In this document: positions 33,601-44,748 of the stretch, piece after piece | How the letters are laid out: each line of letters begins with the position of its first letter | Numbering within the stretch: the stretch's first letter is position 1 | Source of the DNA: Odontesthes bonariensis | Lineage: Eukaryota; Chordata; Actinopteri; Atheriniformes; Atherinopsidae | Direction: 5' to 3' | DNA: 64,000 nt | NCBI RefSeq assembly: GCF_027942865.1 | Contig: NC_134510.1 | Coordinates: 11,498,743-11,562,742, forward strand | Translations under genes and position numbers: made by a program | The notes under the pieces: generated by a model | Seen by the model: the letters and a program-made list of their open reading frames with translations, nothing else | Told to the model about the DNA's origin: nothing | Database searches by the model: none

Positions 33601-36600
33601 GTTTTTCCTTTGATCAGCTATCACAGTCTTGAAAAGCAGGTGTCCTGCCCAACAATTGGGTCAGCCCCACTGTCTCATAAGATGAGTTTTTTTTTTATCT
33701 TTCTTTGCTCAGAGGTGCTGTGATATTCAGGCTCAATAATTACTCTTAAACTATGATTCCGAGCTGCAGGACTTTCAGGTTAAGTTTGCAGTTCCGTGAG
33801 AGGATTCTTAGCTTTCTGGCCACAGCCCAGAGGAATTCCATGATCGCCATGGTTCCCTCCTCAGAAGCATCATCGCAGCATCATTTAAAAACAATCATAA
33901 ACACCATCAGTCTACACAACTTTTTTTCTTCACATTTCACTCCACCAGTTGTGGAAGATTCTAACTTCTGCTGAGGACTTGTTGCATCCCAACATGAAGA
34001 AAACACTCTCAGAAACCCAGAAAAGTGGAGCAACATACTTCCAACAGGAAAAATATCAGGTTTGAGAAATGTCAAAGTCTGCACTCTTTTCTAAAGTTTC
34101 CACTGAGAAGATTTTGAAAAAGTTCATAGTCACTCATATTCAAATGACCAAAAACCTCTGAAATAAACACTTCCCACCTTCAGCTTAAAGGCAAAGTATG
34201 CTGAAGTCAGGTTTAAACTCGTTTCAAAAGAAAAAACAGCATCCAAACATTAGCTCTTCTCAAATTGGACTAAGTGTAGAACAGGGTCTTTTTTTTTAAT
34301 GAATCAATCTTTTTTATAGTTACACATAGAAATTGGTATGAAGAGTTGAACATTAAATCATATATATTCATTTATACAGCTGATAAAACTATTCACAGGA
34401 CAGAAGTCCTCAGCTTCCTGCTGGGACACATAGTCACATGTAAAGGTAATGTGTAAATTGTGGAAAAACAATCACTGTAATGTTATCTTTTTCAATTTGG
34501 GATTAGAAAGGCATTCTTTCTTGTTTGAATTGAATTGAATCCTAACTCAAAGACTGTCCTTTATCCAAATAAGGTACCAACTCCCTGTCAAAAGATTACA
34601 TTTGACCCCTAACCATGATCATTTCCTAAGCCTCGCTAAGAAGTCTGGATTTTTAAAGTCCCAACCCTGCCTTATTGGCTAAACCTAAACAGGAAGTGAC
34701 AAAGTTCCATCCTAATGTGTTGTGTTTACATGTGAACAAGACCACAAGTAAAATGAACACTACTTTTATGTGCATCTGTAAGTGATTATGGTACAGAGAG
34801 GCCAGTTATTTCAAAGTAAAAGCTTAAGATCTGTCATATTTAGGAGCACTTTCACATGTGACTGTGTGGGTTTTTCCTTTGATCAGCTATCACAGTCTTG
34901 AAAAGCAGGTGTCCTGCCCAACAATTGGGTCAGCCCCACTGTCTCATAAGATGAGTTTTTTTTTTATCTTTCTTTGCTCAGAGGTGCTGTGATATTCAGG
35001 CTTAATAATTACTCTTAAACTATGATTCCGAGCTGCAGGACTTTCAGGTTAAGTTTGCAGTTCCGTGAGAGGATTCTTAGCTTTCTGGCCACAGCCCAGA
35101 GGAATTCAATGATCGCCATGGTTCCCTCCTCAGAAGCATCATCGCAGCATCATTTAAAAACAATCATAAACACCATCAGTCTACACAACTTTTTTTCTTC
35201 ACATTTCACTCCACCAGTTGTGGAAGATTCTAACTTCTGCTGAGGACTTGTTGCATCCCAACATGAAGAAAACACTCTCAGAAACCCAGAAAAGTGGAAC
35301 AACATACTTCCAACAGGAAAAATATCAGGTTTGAGAAATGTCAAAGTCTGCACTCTTTTCTAAAGTTTCCACTGAGAAGATTTTGAAAAAGTTCATAGTC
35401 ACTCATATTCAAATGACCAAAAACCTCTGAAATAAACACTTCCCACCTTCAGCTTAAAGGCAAAGTATGCTGAAGTCAGGTTTAAACTCGTTTCAAAAGA
35501 AAAAACAGCATCCAAACATTAGCTCTTCTCAAATTGGACTAAGTGTAGAACAGGGTCTTTTTTTTTAATGAATCAATCTTTTTTATAGTTACACATAGAA
35601 ATTGGTATGAAGAGTTGAACATTAAATCATATATATTCATTTATACAGCTGATAAAACTATTCACAGGACAGAAGTCCTCAGCTTCCTGCTGGGACACAT
35701 AGTCACATGTAAAGGTAATGTGTAAATTGTGGAAAAACAATCACTGTAATGTTATCTTTTTCAATTTGGGATTAGAAAGGCATTCTTTCTTGTTTGAATT
35801 GAATTGAATCCTAACTCAAAGACTGTCCTTTATCCAAATAAGGTACCAACTCCCTGTCAAAAGATTACATTTGACCCCTAACCATGATCATTTCCTAAGC
35901 CTCGCTAAGAAGTCTGGATTTTTAAAGTCCCAACCCTGCCTTATTGGCTAAACCTAAACAGGAAGTGACAAAGTTCCATCCTAATGTGTTGTGTTTACAT
36001 GTGAACAAGACCACAAGTAAAATGAACACTACTTTTATGTGCGTCTGTAAGTGATTATGGTACAGAGAGGCCAGTTATTTCAAAGTAAAAGCTTAAGATC
36101 TGTCATATTTAGGAGCACTTTCACATGTGACTGTGTGGGTTTTTCCTTTGATCAGCTATCACAGTCTTGAAAAGCAGGTGTCCTGCCCAACAATTGGGTC
36201 AGCCCCACTGTCTCATAAGATGAGTTTTTTTTTTTTATCTTTCTTTGCTCAGAGGTGCTGTGATATTCAGGCTCAATAATTACTCTTAAACTATGATTCC
36301 GAGCTGAAGGACTTTCAGGTTTAGTTTGCAGTTCCGTGAGAGGATTCTTAGCTTTCTGGCCACAGCCCAGAGGAATTCCATGATCGCCATGGTTCCCTCC
36401 TCAGAAGCATCATCGCAGCATCATTTAAAAACAATCATAAACACCATCAGTCTACACAACTTTTTTTCTTCACATTTCACTCCACCAGTTGTGGAAGATT
36501 CTAACTTCTGCTGAGGACTTGTTGCATCCCAACATGAAGAAAACACTCTCAGAAACCCAGAAAAGTGGAGCAACATACTTCCAACAGGAAAAATATCAGG

Positions 36601-38619
36601 TTTGAGAAATGTCAAAGTCTGCACTCTTTTCTAAAGTTTCCACTGAGAAGATTTTGAAAAAGTTCATAGTCACTCATATTCAAATGACCAAAAACCTCTG
36701 AAATAAACACTTCCCACCTTCAGCTTACAGGCAAAGTATGCTGAAGTCAGGTTTAAACTCGTTTCAAAAGAAAAAACAGCATCCAAACATTAGCTCTTCT
36801 CAAATTGGACTAAGTGTAGAACAGGGTCTTTTTTTTTAATGAATCAATCTTTTTTATAGTTACACATAGAAATTGGTATGAAGAGTTGAACATTAAATCA
36901 TATATATTCATTTATACAGCTGATAAAACTATTCACAGGACAGAAGTCCTCAGCTTCCTGCTGGGACACATAGTCACATGTAAAGGTAATGTGTAAATTG
37001 TGGAAAAACAATCACTGTAATGTTATCTTTTTCAATTTGGGATTAGAAAGGCATTCTTTCTTGTTTGAATTGAATTGAATCCTAACTCAAAGACTGTCCT
37101 TTATCCAAATAAGGTACCAACTCCCTGTCAAAAGATTACATTTGACCCCTAACCATGATCATTTCCTAAGCCTCGCTAAGAAGTCTGGATTTTTAAAGTC
37201 CCAACCCTGCCTTATTGGCTAAACCTAAACAGGAAGTGACAAAGTTCCATCCTAATGTGTTGTGTTTACATGTGAACAAGACCACAAGTAAAATGGACAC
37301 TACTTTTATGTGCGTCTGTAAGTGATTATGGTACAGAGAGGCCAGTTATTTCAAAGTAAAAGCTTAAGATCTGTCATATTTAGGAGCACTTTCACATGTG
37401 ACTGTGTGGGTTTTTCCTTTGATCAGCTATCACAGTCTTGAAAAGCAGGTGTCCTGCCCAACAATTGGGTCAGCCCCACTGTCTCATAAGATGAGTTTTT
37501 TTTTTATCTTTCTTTGCTCAGAGGTGCTGTGATATTCAGGCTTAATAATTACTCTTAAACTATGATTCCGAGCTGCAGGACTTTCAGGTTAAGTTTGCAG
37601 TTCCGTGAGAGGATTCTTAGCTTTCTGGCCACAGCCCAGAGGAATTCAATGATCGCCATGGTTCCCTCCTCAGAAGCATCATCGCAGCATCATTTAAAAA
37701 CAATCATAAACACCATCAGTCTACACAACTTTTTTTCTTCACATTTCACTCCACCAGTTGTGGAAGATTCTAACTTCTGCTGAGGACTTGTTGCATCCCA
37801 ACATGAAGAAAACACTCTCAGAAACCCAGAAAAGTGGAGCAACATACTTCCAACAGGAAAAATATCAGGTTTGAGAAATGTCAAAGTCTGCACTCTTTTC
37901 TAAAGTTTCCACTGAGAAGATTTTGAAAAAGTTCATAGTCACTCATATTCAAATGACCAAAAACCTCTGAAATAAACACTTCCCACCTTCAGCTTAAAGG
38001 CAAAGTATGCTGAAGTCAGGTTTAAACTCATTTCAAAAGAAAAATCAGCATCCAAACATTAGCTCTTCTCAAATTGGACTAAGTGTAGAACAGGGTCATT
38101 TTTTTTATGAATCAATCTGTTTTATAGTTACACATAGAAATTGGTATGAAGAGTTGAACATTAAATCATATATATTCATTTATACAGCTGATAAAACTAT
38201 TCACAGGACAGAAGTCCTCAGCTTCCTGCTGGGACACATAGTCACATGTAAAGGTAATATGTAAATTGTGGAAAAACAATCACTGTAATGTTATCTTTTT
38301 CAATTTGGGATTAGAAAGGCATTCTTTCTTGTTTGAATTGAATTGAATCCTAAATCGAAGACTGTCTTTTATCCAAATAAGGTACCAACTCCCTGTCAAA
38401 AGATTACATTTGACCCCTAACCATGATCATTTCCTAACCCTCGCTAAGAAGTCTGGATTTTTAAAGTCCCAACCCTGCGTTATTGGCTAAACCTAAACAG
38501 GAAGTGACAAAGTTCCATCCTAATGTGTTGTGTTTACATGTGAACGAGACCAAAAGTAAAATGAACACTACTTGTATGTGCGTCTGTAATTGATTATGGT
38601 ACAGAGAGGCCAGTTATTT
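15698..38619 (+). repeat. Satellite array, about 18 monomers of 1.27 kb
   Basis: Direct head-to-tail repeats. The marker TGATTCCGAGCTGC/AAGG recurs at 16064, 17333, 18602, 19784, 21053, 22321, 23591, 24860, 26131, 27402, 28672, 29942, 31213, 32484, 33753, 35022, 36293 and 37562. Periods are 1268-1271 except one of 1182, where about 87 bp between two T-runs is deleted (unit at 19784). The first monomer lacks about 110 bp between two CAAAG repeats (15852). The last monomer stops in AGGCCAGTTATTT at 38619. Each monomer carries a T-run, a GAATTGAATTGAAT tail-like tract and TCACATGTGA. Substitutions are few and shared in patterns (for example GAAGG units 26131, 27402, 31213, 32484, 36293) that fit unequal crossing-over. 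No conserved coding capacity. Confidence 0.97.
16691..16756 (+). other. Exon-like segment present in every satellite monomer
   Basis: A 66-bp stretch lies between an acceptor-like ATTCATTTATACAG and a donor-like AAAG|GTAATG. One phase is open (TIHRTEVLSFLLGHIVTCK). The same segment is in all monomers almost unchanged. It may be a captured exon of the sequence that gave rise to the satellite. No homology recognised, and no evidence that it is expressed. Confidence 0.3.
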
Positions 38620-39021
38620 TGTTAAAATTGGCTTTGTTCTTAGACATTATGAATGAAATAGTCTCTGTACTTTTCCACAATGACCTAAAGTGATCCAGGA
38701 ATGGGAAGACAAAACAATTGGGAAAGCAGGTGCAGATTCCTTCACACACACACATTGTTTGGCTGATCCAGAGAATATGACGAAGCATGTTGAACCTACT
38801 CATGTCCAATCATACTCGGTCGAGTGTGAGTCCAACCTATGAGGCTATAAATGCAAATGATACCCGGAAATCGAGGCTCAGTCTGACGGATTTCCTGCGG
38901 GAGCTCTGTTCCACTGAGCCCAGCGCTGATATGCTTGACGTGTGACTACCAATAAACACTTTATTTAACTTGAGATTCCTCCGGCTTGTTCTTGAGCTTC
39001 CATTGAAAAATCGATCTAACA
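38620..39021 (+). mobile_element. Solo LTR at the right edge of the satellite
   Basis: 402 bp beginning TGTTAAAATT and ending ATCTAACA (TG...CA). Contains a TATA box at 38846 (CTATAAATG) and a poly(A) signal AATAAA at 38951, so it has U3-R-U5 layout. Related to 47251-49270 (interrupted) and to the fragment 45893-46020. Flanks do not match as a target duplication: left is satellite, right is the sequence otherwise found after 41825. No internal retrovirus-like genes are present. Superfamily undetermined. Confidence 0.8.
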
Positions 39022-39446
39022 TTTTATAATATAACTTTTACACTTTTAGATGAGTGAAACAGATGAGATTTCCTCAACTGTCTTTCATAAAGATTTGTTT
39101 TAACATTGTGTTGTTGTATTTGTTTACAGTGTTTGATCCACTCCTTCTCTTACATGAATAATATTCAGACAGAGTCAGATGATAACTTACAGTTTAGAGT
39201 TGATATGAACTATATGAGTGGAAATGAGTCAGTTTCTTCCTTTTTAAGTATCTTATACAGAAAAAAAGAGTTCCTCTTTGAGTTAAATTGATGCTAAAAC
39301 AAATATGAAGCAACAAAACTGTGTTTGTTTCCCATTACAGGTATAAAGAAACCTTCAGTGATCCATCTTCATGTTTGTTCTTTAGTATTTTTCAGGAAGT
39401 GAACTATAGAACTCCCAGTTCTGTTCGTCAGTACAAAGACTCAGCC
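39022..39446. repeat. Direct repeat of 41825-42245 (left part)
   Basis: Starts ATTTTATAATATAACTTTT and runs to GTACAAAGACTCAGCC. It matches 41825-42245, where the sequence continues directly into CTCATTTCAC. The rest of the repeat lies at 40313-40455, beyond the L2 insertion. Non-coding. Confidence 0.85.
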
Positions 39447-40312
39447 ATGTAAATATTGGTAAATATCTTGAGACTCGGGCCCTTACAATCACTGACCAAG
39501 TTGGTAACCTCGGAGTGTTGATAGACTCAGATCTGACTTTCAGCAGCCACATCAAATCTGTCACCAATGCAGCTTTTTACCATCTCAGAAACATCAACAG
39601 AATTAAAGGTTTCCTCTCCCAAAAACACCAGGAGAAACTCATCCATGCATTCATCTCCAGTAGACTCCATTACTGTAACGCTCTTTTAACTGGACTTCCC
39701 AAAAAGAGCATTAAACATCTGCAGCTCATCCAGAACGCTGCTGCTGGAGTTTTAACCCGGACTAAGAGATCTGAACACATCACACCAGTTTTAAAATCTT
39801 TACACTGGCTTCCAGTCAGTCAGAGAATAGATTTTAAAAGTCTGCTGATGGTTTACAAATCCCAGAACGGTTTAGGCCCAAAATACATCTGTGATATGTT
39901 CAGAGAATATAAACCCAGCAGAGCTGTTAGATCCAAGGACTCAGGTCAGCTGGTCCAGTCCAGAGTCCAGACTAAACATGGAGAAGCAGCATTTAGCTGT
40001 TATGCTGCCAACAAGTGGAACAAACTGCCAGTGGAGATTAAACTTTCACCAAATGGAGACATTTTTAAATCCAGGTTAAAAACATTTCTGTTCTCATGTG
40101 TCTATGCATGAAATCTGCACGATATCTTTGAACTTATCTGGACTGTTGCTTGTTTTTAAATTAATTTAAATGATTTTATTTGTTTCTCTTTATATTCTTC
40201 TATGTATTTTTTAATGCTTCTTCCCTGCTGCAATGTTTTTATTTTATGTAAAGCACTTTGAATTGTTTTGTACATGAAATGTGCTATACAAATAAATTTG
40301 ATTTGATTTGAT
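39447..40312 (+). mobile_element. 5'-truncated L2-type LINE
   Basis: Inserted between the two halves of a sequence that is uninterrupted at 42245, so the empty site is available. It encodes the C-terminal end of a reverse transcriptase protein (39515-40111) and a 3' UTR that ends in the short direct repeat TTTGATTTGATTTGAT, as L2-clade elements do. No clear target duplication. Confidence 0.85.
39515..40111 (+). pseudogene. L2-type reverse transcriptase, C-terminal 198 residues
   Basis: Open frame with the conserved tail of Jockey/L2-like ORF2 proteins: LIDSDLTFSSHIKSVTNAAF, HAFISSRLHYCNALLTGLP, QLIQNAAAGVLTRTKR, EHITPVLKSLHWLPV, ending FKSRLKTFLF. The catalytic palm with YxDD is missing because the copy is 5'-truncated. 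The upstream bases stay in frame (LTITDQVGNLGVLIDSD), so the ATG is not a true start. Open but without the catalytic domain, so inert. Confidence 0.88.
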
Positions 40313-40455
40313 CATTTCACTTTAACGTGTAATTCATTTCTCACCCTGAAACCCAGCAACACTAAAAATTTAGAATCCTGTCTCCATCTCAGATTATTTG
40401 ACTCTATTAACTAAAATGTACAATTATAGGAAGGGATTTTGATAAATACCACATC

Positions 40456-41061
40456 TACCTGAGAGAGGAGAAACTGCTCATTTCTAACACCTAACTGTTG
40501 AGATAAAGAACGCACACTTTAAATTACACATCAGGTTGTTTTAAAAAGATCATGTTTAACATGTTAACTGAGCAGAAGTAGAAGCACTTGTGATAAAACC
40601 ACATGTCACCTCTGCAGAAACAGTCAGAGACATTTTCAAATAAAAATCAGTGTAAGTGTGATGATGCCACACAACTGCACGATTGGAGCAAAGCGAATGT
40701 TGTAATTCACAGAATTAGTACGACCTCTGTCACAGCAGAAGACATGAAATAATACTCATGAGCACAGTAACACACACAGCATGTTTCACTTTACACTTCT
40801 GCTGTTTAACAGTAAGAATTCTTGCAGTTCATCTGCATCACTGTCTTATAGTCTGAGTGTTGCACACACTCGGAGATGTCAAGTGCTGATATTACAATCT
40901 AACAAACATCCAAGAACTGTAGAGAAGGTCACACGATAGACAGTCTAAAATGTTTGCATATTTATGTTGTGTGTGTCTCATTGTCACCCCAAAAGAATCT
41001 CTGTGGACGTATTCAATTAATCAAAGCAATAAAAGTCTCCTCAAAGTGTGTGTGATGTGAC
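40456..41061. other. Unassigned sequence, no gene seen
   Basis: AT-rich, no long frame, no RNA gene and no transposon end recognised. Confidence 0.5.
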
Positions 41062-41848
41062 AGCAGCAGCTTGATTGAATGAGTGATGGAGCAGAGTGTA
41101 TCTGTGAAGCAGCGGTGAGTGATGTGGCTGATGGTCGTTGCTCGTCTTCTCCAGGTGGGGGCGCTGTAGGGCCAAGAAACAGCTGTGCTTTTCAATGGAA
41201 AAGAGAAGATAGAGAAACTGCTGTAACGTGTAAAGAGGTGATGTTGGAGCGTGTGTGTTGTCCCAGTATTTTGTTGGAGAGAACAAAGAGTGTAAAAAGA
41301 CTGGGTCCCGCTGTATGACTCAGGCTGCACTGCAGCGTCTAATCACAGGTGCGATCCCACTACTGAGCGGCAAGGGGGCTTTGACCTGCTCCGTTTCCGA
41401 CCTGGGCCGGTTCTCCCCTCCTTAGACGACCTGGTGGTCCCGGGCTCCCCCAGGAGCACCATATCGGTACCGAGCTTAGTGCGGACACCCGATCGGCATA
41501 GCCCACTGCAGCTCAGAGCTCCTGAGCTCAAGCGATCCACCAGCCTCAGCCTCCCAGTAGCTTGGATTACAGGCGCGCGCCACAGCACCCGGCGAGAGAC
41601 TCTCACGTTTATCAGACTTTCAGCTTGTTGAAGTAAACGACATTTTGATGTCATCAAACACTACAGCGGCATCGAGCAGCAAAGACTGACAAGTGTTTGG
41701 ATCGTTTTCATTCCTGCAGAAAATCCCAGCTCAGTTTTTGGAAACTTGATGAATGGAGCAGCATCCATACAGGAGAATCTCTGTGTTCCATTTGTACAGT
41801 TTCATGTTTCCCTTTCAGCTTCATCATTTTATAATAGAACTTTTAACA
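41062..41848 (-). repeat. Inverted copy of the 7SL locus (matches 14914-15693)
   Basis: Reverse complement of the 7SL gene with about 230 bp of upstream and 230 bp of downstream flank. Homology stops on the left inside GCTGCTGTCA, just before the point where the satellite starts in copy 1, and on the right in the AAAAGTTCTATTATAAAATG tract. Confidence 0.92.
41296..41593 (-). ncRNA. 7SL RNA, copy 2 (inverted)
   Basis: 298 nt on minus, starting GCCGGGTGCTGTGGCGCG at 41593. It keeps CTATGCCGATCGG with a preceding GGG (the other copies have GGA) and the GGAA loop in GGTCGGAAACGG. One change, CCCCCTTGCC for CCCCCGTGCC, lies in the S-domain/Alu connector. A T5 terminator is at 41298-41294. By eye this is the copy closest to vertebrate 7SL and the best candidate for activity. 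Confidence 0.95.
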
Positions 41849-42380
41849 CGATGAGTGAAACAGATGAGATTTCCTCAACTGTCTCTCTTGAAAATATGTT
41901 TTAACATTGTGTTGTTGTATTTGTTTACAGTGTTTGATCCACTCCTTCTCTTACATGAATAATATTCAGACAGAGTCAGACGATAACTTACAGTTTATAG
42001 TTTATATGAATTTGAGCGGAAATGTTTCAGTTTCTTCCTTTTTATGTATCTAATACAGAAAAAAAATCTTCTTTTTTCAGTTAAATTGCTGCTAAAACAA
42101 ATATGAAGCAACAAAACTGTGTTTGTTTTCCATTACAGGTATAAAGAAACCTTCAGTGATCCATCTTCATGTTTGTTCTTTAGTATTTTTCAGGAAGTGA
42201 ACTATAGAACTCCCAGTTCTGTTCGTCAGTACAAAGACTCAGCCCTCATTTCACTTTAACATGTAATTCATTTCTCACCCTGAAACCCAGCAACACTAAC
42301 AATTTAGAATCCTGTCTCCATCTCAGATTATTTGACTCTGTTAACTAAAATGTACAATTATAGGAAGGGATTTTGATAAA
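41849..42380. repeat. Direct repeat of 39022-39446 plus 40313-40455, uninterrupted
   Basis: Includes CAGTGTTTGATCCACTCC and GTACAAAGACTCAGCCCTCA and ends GGAAGGGATTTTGATAAA, where a Harbinger element takes over. It supplies the empty site for the L2 insertion at 39447. Non-coding. Confidence 0.85.
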
Positions 42381-42588
42381 CACTCAGAACACGCCACGTC
42401 AGATTCAACAAACGCTCTTAACTGCTTAAAAAGTGTGTAAACGACCTGCGTAAATGATGAATCCCACTCGTGCGTATCTACTATCCACGTGCACGAGGAT
42501 AGTAGATTTGCATACTCCACGCCCAAGATTATACCATAATAGGCTGCGCTTCCTCGCTCCCGTGCCAGGAAGTGTTGAGTGTTGAGTC

Positions 42589-42834
42589 ATGAGAATGGCA
42601 TCAAGGCACAAAAAGAACAACTTTAGGGGCTCTGAGATTGAAGTTCTGCTTTCAGAGATCCAAAAAGGAAAATCTGTCATTTTTAGCAGTGTCAGCAGTG
42701 GAATTACGGGACCTGCTAAAGCAAAGAAATGGGAAGCAATTAGGAGTGCTGTTATTTTCGTGTCACCTGTAGTTGTCACCGAAATAATAAAAAAAAGAAA
42801 TGGTTTAATATGAAAATAGCTTTTAAAAAAAGAC
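42589..42834 (+). pseudogene. Harbinger Myb/SANT-like DNA-binding protein, N-terminal domain
   Basis: ATG at 42589 or 42595. The product MASRHKKNNFRGSEIEVLLS continues EIQKGKSVIFSSVSSGITG...KAKKWEAIRSAV, the first two helices of the Myb/SANT-like domain found in Harbinger accessory proteins. The frame shifts in an A-run near 42791; the third helix follows in another frame as KKKWFNMKIAFKKR, parallel to KKWSDMK in the Harbinger at 5690. Frame loss and insertions after it make it inactive. In active elements this protein helps import the transposase and binds element ends. Confidence 0.78.
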
Positions 42835-42868
42835 GTTGTCACAGCCACTGCTGGAACTCCAGGGCCAG

Positions 42869-43299
42869 CTTAAAGCAATACTATGTAACATTTCTACCTT
42901 AAAATAACATCTTGAAAAAAATTTTGCGGCTAGAATGAGTTTTAATATTACGATTGGCCTGTCTCCTATGCCCTTCGGGGGTCTGAGTTGGAAAAACTGC
43001 GCTATGTAACTTTGCTGGAGCGGCCCGGGAGCTGAGCGGAAGTTCTTCGACTTGCTTTCTGGCACACCTACCGCAAAAACAAATAGACCCCTCTCACGCT
43101 CCCAGGTACATTTGATTACTCTTACCTTCTCGGTCGACATAGCTTGCACCTTCTAACTCCTCGCCGGTTCGTAAACAAACGTGAAAAGTGAAAGTGAAAG
43201 GGTGTTGTATTTACGACAGTGTAACCGTACATTACCTCCAAGCCTGTAGGGGGAGCTCCAGAGTGGGCTTTTTGAGAAGTTACATTGTATAGCTTTAAG
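42869..43299. mobile_element. 431-bp MITE
   Basis: Inverted ends CTTAAAGCAATACTATGTAAC (left, first 20 nt CTTAAAGCAATACTATGTAA) and, reverse-complemented, CTTAAAGCTATACAATGTAA. No coding capacity. Inserted in the Harbinger element. Superfamily not assigned; no clear target duplication. Confidence 0.75.
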
Positions 43300-43619
43300 T
43301 GTTTCTTTTCTTTTCCTGGTTTTTCCTTCCACCAGCAGGAGGGGATGCCATGCTTCCATGACACACCAGTTTTCTATTGTTTGTTAATTATTCTTCCTTC
43401 TATAAATATTTGGTTTTTTCCCCTTTTCTTTGCCAGATTGTTTTTGCGTTAGCTGCGTTATCCTGGTCTTTCAGAGTTATCGTCTTGTTTCATGTTTTTG
43501 GAATTTTGGAATATTGGGTTACGTCATCCTAAAATAAATATACTTTGGAATACCATCTACTTCACCTGTCTCTGTGTATCCGCTCCGGGGTCCACACTTC
43601 TCATCAAAGCGTGACAGAC
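43300..43619. other. Unassigned insertion sequence
   Basis: T-rich sequence ending CTCCGGGGTCCACACTTCTC...GTGACAG, which looks like the end of a retroelement or LTR, but no matching start was found. Confidence 0.35.
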
Positions 43620-43900
43620 GTCTCGCCATAGGCAGGCGCTCGATGACTGCAACTAAAGCCGTGCAATCAGTTGTTGCTTCATCAGGATTTTTAGTGTCTG
43701 TGTATACTCAGTTTTTAATATGTCTACTTCTGTTTAGATGTGATGTAGTAGTGGTTTTGTCTGGTCTCTTGTGTTTTATTGTAATGTAACTTTTTTAAGC
43801 CGCCTTCTTGGCCAGGACTCCCTGGCAGAAGAGTTATTGTAACTCAATGGGACCATTTCCTGGTTAAAGAAAGGTTAAATAAAAGAAATAAAATAAAAAA
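43620..43900 (+). mobile_element. LINE 3' end
   Basis: The segment ends GCCAGGACTCCCTGGCAG...CTCAATGGGACCATTTCCTGGTTAAA and an AAATAAAAG-type tail. This CCAGG...CTCAATGGGAC...CTGGTTAAATAAA pattern is a common 3' end of fish non-LTR elements. No coding part remains. Confidence 0.55.
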
Positions 43901-43909
43901 TGATGGCTC

Positions 43910-44600
43910 TTTGATGGGGTGGTCCATGAGGGGGGTCTTCTGGCACCACACCTTCTGGTCTGCCTGGGCTGGTTCAGGTGGAGACCCTCGTTCATGGAAA
44001 TATTTCGCAAATCTGGCATGGCTTCTCTGGGCTATAGAGCAGTTTGCCCCCCGCTGTATCGAGACGCACTCACCTGGCCTTCAGCTCAGTGCGCTGCACA
44101 ACGGCACGGGTGCTTTGATGCGTATATGTGTCTCGTGCTCCAATTATGATTGGCAGTCCAGCCACGACATGAAAGTCTCATTTAATTTGCACTTGTTGGA
44201 CAGCGGTGTATGGGAATTTGATGTACCGTGGGTGATAACCTGATGAGAGTTTTGATGACCAAGGGGAGTGCACAACTCACAGAGGACTGGGACACCCCGA
44301 TCTATCTCCAATCTCGCTCTGAAAGGTTCCAGTGGCCAAAAATCCAAGGGTGGTGAGGACCTGGGCGTGTGGTAGAATTGGGTTAGATCAGCGTGTTTCT
44401 CTCTGGAGTTGTGGCTCTAGCAAGTTGCATATTTGCAGCAGCACAGTCCTTGGCAGTCTTAATCGCGATGTCAGCCATTCGTCTGTCTCCGCAGGATATC
44501 TACACGGTCTCTTCCAAGAGCCTGACGCACTAAGGCATCCAAAAGTAGCAAGTCAGCCGCTGGTTCGTGTTATATACAGAGTCCGATTAATTTAATTTAA
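43910..44600 (-). pseudogene. Harbinger DDE transposase, central fragment
   Basis: Minus frames give IGVSQSSVSCALPLVIKTLI (the helix-turn-helix-like GxSxSxVxRxL block), then RYIKFPYTAVQQVQIK, a stop, DFHVVAGLPIIIGA and, after a shift, THIRIKAP. In Harbinger transposases this last part reads GxIDCTHxxIxAP and holds the first catalytic Asp; here the IDC core is lost. Later catalytic motifs are not seen. Convergent with the Myb-like gene at 42589, as expected for the family. Confidence 0.72.
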
Positions 44601-44748
44601 GTCAAACAGAATAATGTCAGCATAATTATGGGGTATAATGTATATATTTTTTTATGTTTGCTTCAAAGTAATTAAATATACAATCCATTAGTCAAGCAAA
44701 CTTGATTTGAATAACAGCGGATTATTTTACGAATCTCCTACGACAGGT

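Noticed and set aside
16064-37893. Open frames of 73 (plus) and 67 (minus) codons in each satellite monomer
   Set aside because: They overlap each other on opposite strands, most differences between monomers change the protein, and neither shows a known motif. They persist only because the monomers are young.
15698-38619. CRISPR array or tandem miRNA cluster
   Set aside because: Units are 1.27 kb without short repeat-spacer structure. The GTGAAAGTGCTCC stretch recalled miR-430/302 seeds, but no convincing hairpin was found around it.
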